Assembly: GCA_021029095.1 (NCBI GenBank)
Contig: JAJOHG010000111.1
Span: 1-64,000 of the forward strand
Length of the DNA stretch: 64,000 nucleotides
DNA from: Phellopilus nigrolimitatus
Lineage: Eukaryota; Basidiomycota; Agaricomycetes; Hymenochaetales; Hymenochaetaceae
Reading direction: 5' to 3'
How positions within the stretch are numbered: the stretch's first letter is position 1; every line of letters begins with the position of its first letter. A model generated the notes under the pieces. That model ran no database searches, had not been told where the DNA came from, and saw nothing but the letters and a program-made list of their open reading frames with translations. Made by a program: the position numbers and the translations under genes. Of the stretch, positions 54,553-64,000 are shown piece by piece.

Positions 54553-55479
54553 GATGCGTCAAAAAAGTCGAAACTGTTTGGGCTGAGCTTGTCGCGGAAA
54601 ACAAGAACTGTAGTACCAGAGTTCAGATAGAGAAAGAGATGTACATGTGTACAGCCTTACGGTTGCCTGATACCAAGGAAGCTGAAACGCTGCGTGTTCT
54701 GCTGGGCGGCGGAGGAGAGCGAGGTCCACGCGCTTGCGGGCAGAAGATTGATATTGTCAGGGTGAGCAAGGAAGACCTTGCAGAGAAGTCGGAAGGTGTG
54801 GGACGCGCGTTTCTGGAGTATGCGTATAGTTGGTGGATCCGTGGCGACGTACTCGTCGAGAATGCGAAGGAGGAATACGGGCTTGCGCTCGATAGAAGGC
54901 TTCAAATTAAGGAAACACGGTCAGAGGAAATTTTTCAAAGCTTTGTTGGGAACCGGAAAAGGAGGTATGCATTTCTTTTCGAATACACTTACAGCTTCCG
55001 CCAGGAGAAGAAATATTGTTTTTGGACAGTCAATAATTAGCGGCTGTCGGCAAAAGAGCGGACGGAGTTGCTCTTGAGCTTAATGCAGCCATGAGGACGG
55101 TGTATTCCAATTGCTGCACTTCATCCGCATTTTTGTGCAATAGAAGACCCCTTTTACTGGCACACAGTCACGGAGCACGAAGGCATTGGGTCTGAACTTC
55201 GTGGCAGAGTACGTACAGTCGAACTTCTCATAATGGATAAAATGTCTTCTCTGGCGCGGGACACGACCGCTGGACACCAGGGTCCTTCCTCACGTGAGTT
55301 TCGGCGACCTCCGAGGTTCGTGCACACCACTGACTTCCTTTTCAAGGCAAAATCGCCGTCGTGCATGCATTGCTCAAGGTTTTTAGTGAATTGCTTATGG
55401 AGGAAGTAGTTTTATCATTCGTGTACATACAAGAACATATCGAGACGATACAGAAATAAAACAGAAAAACCACCATCTC
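54553..55479. other. GTPase promoter side with an unidentified reverse-strand relic
   Basis: Reverse-strand pieces look like remains of one protein: ERKPVFLLRILDEYVATDPP followed by IRILQKRASHTFRLLCKVFL (about 54890-54780), and HYEKFDCTYSATKFRPNAFV (about 55225-55165). They are in different frames with stops between. I do not recognise the family; a third decayed gene between the two GTPases is likely. Confidence 0.4.
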
Positions 55480-56815
55480 TGACTGCGCTCCCGCTGACGA
55501 TGTGCAGGGACGGTGGTGGGGATAGCAGCCCATGGTACGGATACGTGCCCTTGCCAGCGGGAAGCGCGCCGAATGGCGCCTTGCTTGATCCTGAACTGGA
55601 GCTCTGGGCTCGACGAAGAGGGAGCTCGAAGAGTTTGAAGACGCGCTGTTGAAGTAATGCGGGCACAGCCCACTCGTGAGGCCGGAGACTCGCATTTGCG
55701 TTTGCGTGAGGGCTGCTTGCGGGCGACGTATTTGTGCCGTTCGGAGCAGGCGCACGTCCGCGCTGCATGGCAATGCGGCTCCAGAGCTGCATGTGCTACG
55801 CATCGAGCGTCTTGAGTCTTGAGTGTAAACGAGCTCACGTCCAAGAAGCTGCTGAGCCCGCCAGCAACTCCGTTGAGCTGCGACAGGATCTGACCCCCTG
55901 ACTCATGGGTAGGTTGCTCTGATGTTGCTGCTGATGCTGCTGGGCGCTGGCGCTTCCACAACTGAAGACCTTGCTCGCTGCAACAACAAACAGGCCCAGG
56001 AATTGGTTGAACACGGAGTTCACGTTCTCATTCGCCCTGTCCACGTGGGAGTGTGCGTGAGCACCGCACATCGTTTCCAGGATGAATGCGGTGTGCACGG
56101 GTGTGACGCTGAAGCCCGCAGCGCCCGCCTGGCCGCCCCAGAATGTGCCTAAGCCGCCACGGATGGCCGCGAGTCGCGACGGCGTCGGGAGGTCCTCATG
56201 CGTGTTCGGCTTGATCACGGAGCTTGAAGGCCCTGGAAAGCGAAGGAGAGCGGAGTGAGCGGGCTGAGTGGTGCAAGCGGCGGCAACATTGGCGAGGCCC
56301 GGCCATCGAGAATCGCCTTCCTGAGCGTGACGGCCTCCTTCCGGAGCGCGTCATTCTCTGACTTTGCACTGCCGAGCTCCGACCGGATTGCATCGATCAG
56401 TCGGCCACGCTCTGCCATGTCGCCCTCGAGTGTGTGGATGTATCTTAATTAAAGTGAATTAAAGATAATGAAAGACGAAATTGTAATGAGACATACCCTT
56501 TCTCACACGAAAATTACGCGCACTGGTCTTATTCCGCCACTCGTGCTTTTCCATGCAGCTCAACTTCTGGTGCTCCTCAGCGCTCGAGAGCCAGTTGTTG
56601 TCCTCGTTCTCGCTGCCATCCCCCTTCTCGCCGTTGGACAGCGAGCAGAATATACTCGGCGGTGCCGCGCGGGAAAGACGGACTCCTTCATGATACCGCC
56701 GTAGAGCAGTATGCGGCAGCGCGTGGCCTTTTCCCGGCTCCCAAATCTTGACGGGTGCAATAACGAGCTCGTCGTCATCGTCGCCGCCGCCGCCGTTCTC
56801 ATCCTCAGAAGCCTC
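55480..56815 (-). pseudogene. bZIP transcription factor pseudogene
   Basis: From 56815 downwards: an acidic stretch (EASEDENGGGGDDDDELVIA), then after frame changes the basic region KHEWRNKTSARNFRVRKG, an intron (about 56496-56443), and the zipper YIHTLEGDMAERGRLIDAIR then AKSENDALRKEAVTLRKAIL. Further on come LPTPSRLAAIRGGLGTFWGG and LSSFLDVSSFTLKT, followed by a 7-bp tandem duplication (ACTCAAG near 55825) and an in-frame TAG before HMQLWSRIAMQRG. Multiple lesions make it non-functional. The wording fits a fungal bZIP regulator (inference). Confidence 0.75.
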
Positions 56816-57690
56816 CTACTCGCGCGCGGACGGTGCGGGTGTCCTAATGAGTTGGGTGTCGTTTGCGAACTGAAAGGCGGGTAAGTGAGTAAGGAATGGA
56901 CGGAGGCGGAGAAGAAACTCGCAGTCTGTCAGGCCTTCCTCTTTCACCTTGCGTTTCACGTTCTCCATAACCTCGCTCACCGAAGCGCGGTCGAGGTCGT
57001 CACGCGCCTTCATGAGGCCCCTCGACGGACGCCACGTTCTGGCTGTGCACCTTCGCGAACTCGCAGGAGGAGAGAGAGAGACGAGGCTCTTGGAGGCCCC
57101 GAGGAGCGCGAGAACAAGCTCGAGGACTTCGAACTCCTCTCGAGCTCCTTCACGGACTTTGACCGTGGCGCGTGCCGATCCGACTTGGCCGCGTTCGCGA
57201 GCGCGGCGAAGTACGCGACGAGGAACACGTCCGAGCAGCTCAAGGATGGACACGTTGAGGAACTGCTGATATGTTGCCCATGTATTCGCGCATTGTCTGG
57301 ACGATCTGGTCCATGTTGCCGTCGTACGTACCAGGCGGGTTGAAAACGTTGGCGCGTCGTGGGGCGCATGTCATGGAAGACGATGTCGATGAGCGTCTGC
57401 GTGCACTTCTTCGCGACATCAAGGTAGCCGTCGATCGCGTCGTTGAGGCGCTCCGCGATGAAAACCTTGTAATTTTCCGACACGAGCGGTTCGAGGCGCG
57501 CGGAGCGTAGTCCACGCACTTGATCTGGTTATTCGCGAAAGCGATGCAGTGCTCGCCGAGCCCGCCCGCGACGTCCTCCGGCGGCTTGTCAGCGGTCTGC
57601 TTTTTGTACTCGGCCTCGCGCATGATGCGCGCGCTCTCGCCGACTACGCATGCGAGAATTGCACCCTGGCCAATGGCGAGGTCAATCTGT
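56816..57690 (-). pseudogene. SEC6: Exocyst subunit SEC6 pseudogene, C-terminal half
   Basis: Reads IDLAIGQGAILACVVGESAR then EAEYKKQTADKPPEDVAGGL and CIAFANNQIKCVDYA. After a break near 57510 it continues LVSENYKVFIAERLNDAIDG, YLDVAKKCTQTLIDIVFHDM, then in another frame GTYDGNMDQIVQTMREYMGN, then FEVLELVLALLGASKSLVSL and LMKARDDLDRASVSEVMENV, ending at 56816. This is the order of SEC6/EXOC3, a tethering subunit for secretory vesicles (known). At least four frame changes and a missing N-terminal half show it is dead. A functional SEC6 must lie elsewhere, since exocyst function is normally essential (inference). Confidence 0.8.
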
Positions 57691-58893
57691 AAAATTCTTA
57701 TCTGGGTTTATACCATCACTTTTGGTTATTCATTATGAGAGGTTTGATACTCGGCATTATCCGAGCATTTTTGGGACACGTCACAGCCGCACCACAACTT
57801 GTATTCGCCATACTCTCCATGCAAATTCAGCTTTCGCGCGGGCATATGGCTATTTTCCCGCACAGGGGCTTGCCTCTAAGCCAGCTCTATCGTCTCCGGC
57901 AGTAGATGCTAAGGCACGAGTGAACTTTGAATGGCCAAGTGCTTCTAAAGGCTACCACGGAGTATGATCGATGCACTCAAGGGTACGTGCCCGCAGTGCA
58001 TGCGGCCCTTGTGCGTTCTATGCGGATTGCGCACCGCTGCTGCAAGTCTGCAAGATCTGTGCGTATCCCATTTTCTTGTGTGAAGGGAAGAACTAGAGGC
58101 AGCAGTTTTCTCGTGCATGTCATCCTCTAGTCCATTTCAAGGACCAACGTGCCAGCTAGATACACTTATTCAGTCCTCCTGACGCGCAGATAACGAAGAA
58201 AGCACAGGTTCCATGCAATAAGATGCATGTTATCATTGTGTAATGGCTGCTTGTCAAATAGAAGATCACTTGGTCCATGGGGATCGCTGTAAGTGCCACA
58301 ACACGTGCTCGATTAAAACTAATTATGGCTTTTCAGTGAATGCTGGGCCCGCAAGAACAAGGTTTCCATATAAAATATCAAGCAAATGCTTGACCTCACA
58401 TCGACGGCAACGTCTCATCTCTCAAGTCCGCGGTCCCGAATGACTCTCTGAGGCTAGGCTGTATCCTCGTGCCTCTTCAGTTACGTCTCATTCCTCCATC
58501 GGTTCCCACTCTGGCTTCACGCCTTGAGGATGCCTTGAGGATGGGAGATTAAAGAGCGCTCAAATACAAGAACCTGGTTCATTTCTTCTATCACACAGAA
58601 TGCAGGCGGTACTGATGCATGGTACGCATAATGGCAATGTAAAGACCAAGGAAGCGTTCAAAAGTGAACTCATCTGCTCTTATCGGCAACGACACTAAGT
58701 TATATTTTCTTTTGTCAAGAAAAGGTTTACTATCTCATCTGGAGTACCCGGCCTCGAGGCTATTGTGAGGCTATACATATACGTCTTTCTCAGAGTTGAA
58801 CCCTCACTCGTAGTTCCTGTCTTCCGCGACGCATCTCTGCTTCAGCGACTCTCAACCTGGTCTTGATCTTGCTCAACACGTTTACGTTTCCTC
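57691..58893. other. 5' region of the second GTPase gene, no other gene
   Basis: About 1.2 kb without a supported coding frame, repeat or RNA gene. Confidence 0.4.
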
Positions 58894-61800
58894 ATGCAGT
58901 TGCCCATCCCACTTAGCTCTGTTCTGACAGAAATTCACGGAGCCTTGAAAGAGGTCCTCGACATAGCGGATCCTCTGAACAAGACGCTCGACGGGGTGAA
59001 GTACGAACGCGGAATCACCGACGGCGCCGCAGAGCAGTACATACAAAATTTAGCCAGACTTAGGGAGGAAGTAGCAAACACCGTCGATCGTCTCGACATC
59101 CTCGTTCAAGTCGGGCAGAAATTCAGTCTGTCGGAGCAGGAACAAACGGAAGCACACGATGCGATCACACAGCTGAGCGATGAGGTTCTCTCTACAAAAA
59201 ATCTACTCATGGACCGAAACGCAATACCACTCATAGTAGACGACCTTGTTGCGCAGGACACAACGCTTTGGACAGCATCCGGAAAGCTAAACAAAGCTCG
59301 GACTAGCATTCATGATCAATTCAGCCATATCTTCGCTATTTACGAGGATCACCTTCGTACCCATCTAAAACTAGTCTCGCATGAGTCGACCTCGCTGGAT
59401 CCGGCTCAGACTGACACAGTTTTGAACTTCCTGGAGTTTGCTATTCGAAAAAATCCCTTCCACGTTTTCATTGACCGCGCAGGACTCGATGAATTTGCTC
59501 CTACTTTGGCCCTTGTTAATTCTCAGCGCAGCCTGCATTCAGGCTATTCCGACACAGCTGAAAGACTGGGACGATCCTGGGTTAGCGAGTTCATGCGTGG
59601 TCGTAAGCCTGGACCAGAATATGTTCGCCAACTCAGTGAACGCTATCTCGTCCTTCTAGAGAATGTTCTACCCTTTCTTGATGCCGAAATCGAGTCACTA
59701 CCAGAGCCTGAGACGCGTCGAGCGGAAGAGGACAACACTTTAGCTCAGACGACTGGGCACGAAGGTCCGCATCAGCTTAGCGGAACAATGGTCCCCGCTA
59801 GGCTTCGCCAGATGATTAACTGGGGCCGGAAACAGGCTCGTGGTGACGGTGCAGCAGCCAATGTCATCGATCTGAAAGCAGCAGAAGCTGAGGAAACTAG
59901 ACAGCGCGTAGCTATGATAGGGGATATTCGCAAACTCGTTTGCAAGGAGATCGAGCGCGAGAAAACAAGGAGGTTTTCAGTCGCAGTGTGTGGTATGGTA
60001 AAGGCTGGGTAAGCCTGCGATCGTCGACTTTGACTTGGAATGCTATATTAATATTAACTCTCAGGAAATCGCTTTTCCTTGATGCTTTTCTCGGTCAAAC
60101 GGTTCTGCCGTCAGATGGTACGCACATGTTACAGCTTTCGTTTCGTGTAGTTTGCTCAGATATTTTGCGCTTTTTATATTAAATAGAGCTGCCTTCAACT
60201 GCATGGCCATGTCGTATACGGCACGTCAAAGGACAGGAGAAGCCACGTCTTGCGATATGTGAGCGGAACATGGTATCCAACTTTCAGAAAGGCATCGAAG
60301 CGCTGCGCCTTAAATTTGATGAGGCAAAAGGTACCACCAAATGTTCTCTTTGACGCTCAGTGCTGACTCATACGGCACATCAAAGAACAGACGAAGTCGC
60401 GTCTTCCGGCATGTGAACCGGGCATGATGTCCCAAGTCGTCGAATATATATTTGATGGCGCAGGAAAATCAAAAGGTGCTACTTTTTTTTTTTGTTAGTA
60501 TTCTCCTTGACACTCATCCTTGCTTTAACAGACAAAGATACTTCTCCGCAAGAAGATATGGAGCTGATTCTAGGAAAACTGGCGCCATTCATAAAAAAAA
60601 GCTGGGACACATTCAAGGAGAGGTCCTTTATGCTTCGGACCGAAGCACACGGAACTAAGGAAGTTGTAGAACTGGTGCCGTCCCGCCTGCCGCTTATCTT
60701 GTTTGTTTTCTTCTTGCTGATTTTTTTCCCTTGCAGCTTTCGCAAGTGAATGCTGTCGTGAGACTATGCAAATCATTCGGCATAAGGATAGATGTGGACC
60801 ATGATTGGCCCCTTGTGACTGTCGAGTTCGAGAGTATTCGCAACGAGACACTGGATGGAGAATTCGAGGTGAGTACAGCATTTTTATAAGGAGAAAATGA
60901 TCATAACTGATATTTGTAAGCAGATATTTGACTTACCTGTAAGTACTGCTATAACTCCTGTAGATAGTAATCCGAAATGACCTTGACTCAGGGAATCGGG
61001 GAATACACAGAAAGCGTAAGTCTGCTGGTTCAACATTGGTGTTTTTATTATATAGTCGATGCTCATGCTGTACCATTAAAACAGTATTTCGGCTTTCAAG
61101 AACTTATCAACCTGGTCGGCCAGGATGTTTCCGCCATCATTCCCGTAGTTTCGCTTAAAGAAGTGCCGAAGAATGACTGGAGTACAGCGCTTCCCAAGAT
61201 CCTGTGCGAAACTACCGGTCTTAGGGAGCCCTCCGTGATTGTTTGCACCCATCGCGATCAGGTCTGGAGCTCTCCATTAACTGACATTTTTCGATCACTG
61301 ATTAAGAGCCTGTCTAGATTGAGAAAGAGTCAGATCTTCATGCACTAACAGACAGAGTGCTGAGCGAGTTCAGTTCGAAATCGAACGACCTGAAAGTCGA
61401 ATGTGTAGCCTGCTCGTCTCGTTTGGGGCTCGGTGCACAGATTCTCCTGAAAATGTCGCAGGAGGGAAAACCAACATACGACAACCTGTTCGACGAGAAT
61501 GTCCCAGAGCCTTGCCGCGCCGTGAGTACCCTGTGTCACATATTGAACTTGTCTTTCTAATGCCAAAACATAAGTGTGCGAAGCATATATTGGGAAGCTC
61601 AGAGAAACTCGCGAGGCGGTCTTTCAGATCACTTACGGACGAGGAATGGAGGATTGAGCTTGAAGAAACGCTTGTGGAAAGCGGACTGAGAGAAGCGGTG
61701 GATAGGATCACGCAGGATGTGGTGGGAAAGGCTCATTCCGAAACTCTTCGCCGCAGCTTGAAGTCCATGACTCTCCAATTACACATAGCCTCCATTTTCT

Positions 61801-62893
61801 CGTCGTGAGTACGCGTTTGGACCTATGGTTGCTAAAATACTTTGTTAAAAAAGTGCGCAGGTCGGTTCTCCTCAGAATGCAGCGCTCGAGAGAAGAGGCT
61901 GAAGAATCAAGGAAAGTGTTCGGTGAAGCCCAGAGACAGATCGCTGAAGCACAGAAACAATGGGCTAAAGAAGAATCCCATCTTCGACAGGATGCGATGA
62001 AATCCATCGAGCGTGAGTTGGACAGTTTGAAGGAAAGATCGGCTGCGAAAGCGAAGGAGATCTACAATGAGGCAAAGCGTGCCTTCACTACCAATCATCC
62101 GGTATTTTTCTTCCGGGATGCTACTTGACAATTGACGCTAATCACATTATCCACAGAACGATTCTTACTCGGAAAGCGAAGGTGGAGTAATAACATTCCG
62201 CGTGGCCGATTTCTCGAGAGGGTTCATTAAGGACATTCTGGATGCGATGAAGCGTCAGCTGAAGGCAGATTTGGAGGCTATTGTTCCCGAAATGCGTCAC
62301 AAAATTGTCGACAGAGAAATCACTATGCAACATGAAGTTCTAGCTGGCTTGATCGGGGACAAACTCGGCAGAGACCACAATCTCACTGCCGCCGGGATTA
62401 TCGCGAGGACGAGCGAAATAAGCCCGATGATCAGCGAATTGGATATGGAAGTCTTCAGCAAGCAAGTCTCGCACGATGAGATGATAGAGGTGGGCCGCGC
62501 CTCGGTAAGTCATGGATATTGCTTTTGTTTGCTTCGTAAGGATTGATCAAACGCATGCAGGTCGAGCGTCACATAGTCATTAGTGAGGACAGACTCATCG
62601 CCGCACTGCGTAGTGAAATGATAGACCCGAGTGTGGACCGCCTACGAGAGCGCGTGGAACCCGTATTCAAAGTTATGATGGACACTGCGCGGGATGCCAC
62701 GCTCGGTGCGATCAAGCAAATGATGTCCAACGAAGAAAGGAACTTGGCGCTGGAGCTCAGCAGGAAGGACAAAGAGCCAACACCGGAGGAAACCGCGCTG
62801 GCTGTTGTGGCACATTTGAATTTTACCTCAGCAGAGGCGGCAATCCAAGGGCTAGATGTCTGCGCATCAGTTCAAACTGACCCGTATGTGTAA
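58894..62893 (+). CDS. Dynamin-like large GTPase, paralogue 2
   Basis: Thirteen exons (58894-60008, 60065-60117, 60187-60330, 60532-60674, 60737-60868, 60924-60938, 60992-61015, 61085-61261, 61318-61521, 61575-61804, 61861-62101, 62157-62504, 62561-62893) give 1052 aa. Every intron position matches paralogue 1, including the 15-bp exon IFDLP and the 24-bp exon GIGEYTES. G1 is GMVKAGKS (367-374), G3 DLPG (532-535), G4 THRD (597-600). The region after the G domain is strongly conserved (ECVACSSRLGLGAQILLKMS), while the N-terminal helical part and the extreme C-terminus differ (DVCASVQTDPYV here against ELEKQISTVR there). A coiled coil is likely at about 746-826. Intron 3 is unusually long, about 200 bp. 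Function is inferred only from the GTPase motifs. Confidence 0.82.
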
Positions 62894-63585
62894 TTGTTCC
62901 TGGTGCCAATTTATCAATTGGACAGTGGCTAAGCTGCGTGGTGCTATGAAGGCGCATTGTGTATCACTTCTTGCAGTCCCGGATGTCTATGATGTATTCA
63001 CCCTTGTACATGTACAATACCAAAAGAAGCCGTCTGTGTTTGTTTATTCGACTGCCTTCGTAGCGTTACTGTTGACATCGACCATTTCAGCGACCATCCT
63101 TTTAATTTACGATTCGTGACTTCGGTAGCGTGCCAATTGCATATCACGAAATCAGTGGGGAACAGATCGTCGCGGGCAGGTCGGGTCGGTCGCAGAAGAT
63201 TACCTCTGACCTCGGGTTGAACCCGAACCGAACCTCGACTCATAACCACATGTAACTTGCATTTGTTTGCGCTAAATTCCAAATCTTTGAACATTTTTTA
63301 CCCCAAACTTGTCATAGATAAGTCTCAACAAATTTCGGCGCACACATCTAACCTTTAGCAACTCCCTTACACAAGATCCAGCCTCGGGATGCAGAAGTCC
63401 CGAATGCTCATTTTAGTCTCAGATCGAGAAGGATTTGTGAGAATCACGTTCAATAGCTCTTATGCAATACGAACATGTACTCGGCTCAACCCTGTGAAAT
63501 GTTCTGAAATAAATTGCAATGTGACCCCCATGAATTCAATGCGTGGAAGCGCCAGCCGGAAGGGATTCCTCCGTAATCCCGCCTC
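62894..63585. other. 3' flank of the GTPase, no gene recognised
   Basis: Contains a small GGTT/AACC-rich palindromic patch near 63180-63235 that is not a tRNA. Nothing else is seen. Confidence 0.4.
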
Positions 63586-64000
63586 TGTGTGCGCAGCGGG
63601 CAGAGTAATGAGAGCACGTCATGTAGATATCACATCGGAATATCGACAGAGTCCTTCGAGGGCTCATTGTAAGAACGTTTCCGGGTGCTTTCCCAAAATG
63701 TGCGTACGTTCTGGCGGGACATGCATGGAAGTGAGTCGAAAGCGCGCTCAGCCTGCACTGGGGATCACGTCCGTCTTGTGCGTTCGCGAAGTATAGCTCA
63801 GCAGAGCTTCACGGGGCGAGCGGATCAGAGGCGCGATGGAAGCTACACACCTGGGAAGAGGGTCGAGATTTGTTCTTTCTGACTTCCGTGATGTGGTCCA
63901 CCTTCAAATACAGTTGTACATTCGTGGACAAGCGCGGGACCAAAGCGCTGAACTCGGACTTGCTATTGCGCTACGAGAAAGTACAGCTGGATCAAAAATA
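63586..64000 (+). repeat. Direct repeat DR-b (partner at 48828-49250), cut by the window end
   Basis: Same orientation and block order as DR-a, from GCAGCGGGCAGAGTAATGAG to the last bases of the window (GTACAGCTGGATCAAAA against ATACAGCGGGATCAAAA). The true end lies outside the window. Confidence 0.85.

Noticed and set aside
63180..63240. Possible tRNA at GGTTGAACCCGAACCG
   Set aside because: No cloverleaf arms or anticodon stem can be drawn; it is a simple GGTT/AACC-rich inverted patch.
48828..64000. LTR retrotransposon bounded by the direct repeats
   Set aside because: No gag, protease, reverse transcriptase or integrase sequence lies between them, and the interior holds multi-exon genes on both strands.

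Overview
The window is nuclear DNA of a filamentous basidiomycete, most likely an Agaricomycete (inference). The signs are many short introns of about 45-70 bp, micro-exons of 8-18 bp, TATA-box promoters close to the ATG, aryl-alcohol-oxidase-type GMC genes, F-box and fungal seven-helix membrane genes, and homologues of PFF1, NOL8, GCV1, SEC6 and AIM9. No tRNA, rRNA or CRISPR array was seen. Gene models were spliced by hand; exon sums and phases were checked for each intact multi-exon model.

Left block (1-8.7 kb): a frameshifted aldo/keto reductase pseudogene (-), a decayed NOL8 fragment (+), an intact PFF1/ERMP1-like M28 membrane metallopeptidase (-), and a truncated repeat copy. Middle block (8.9-31 kb): two inverted copies of a roughly 4-5 kb unit carrying an orphan gene plus a GC-rich AT-hook gene (9.1-13.15 kb, + strand; 23.15-28.1 kb, - strand). 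Between and around them lie a GMC oxidoreductase remnant, an F-box gene, an intact membrane-anchored GMC oxidoreductase, the intact aldo/keto reductase paralogue and the intact NOL8-like gene. This part is a patchwork of inverted segmental duplications and alternates sharply between CpG-rich DNA and CpG-depleted DNA.

Right block (31-64 kb): a small hypothetical gene, a seven-helix membrane protein, mitochondrial aminomethyltransferase (GCV1), a family-2 O-methyltransferase divergent from an aryl-alcohol-oxidase-type GMC gene, a second seven-helix protein, an AIM9-like pseudogene, and two head-to-head dynamin-like GTPase genes. Both GTPases are modelled at 1052 aa in 13 matching exons, and SEC6 and bZIP pseudogenes lie between them. 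A direct repeat of about 420 bp lies outside this block on both sides (48.83-49.25 and 63.59-64.0 kb).

The most novel items are the duplicated orphan/AT-hook gene pair with its conserved promoter and contrasting CpG content, and the GTPase pair flanked by direct repeats. Housekeeping genes (GCV1, NOL8-like, PFF1-like) appear intact, while several duplicated neighbours are broken.
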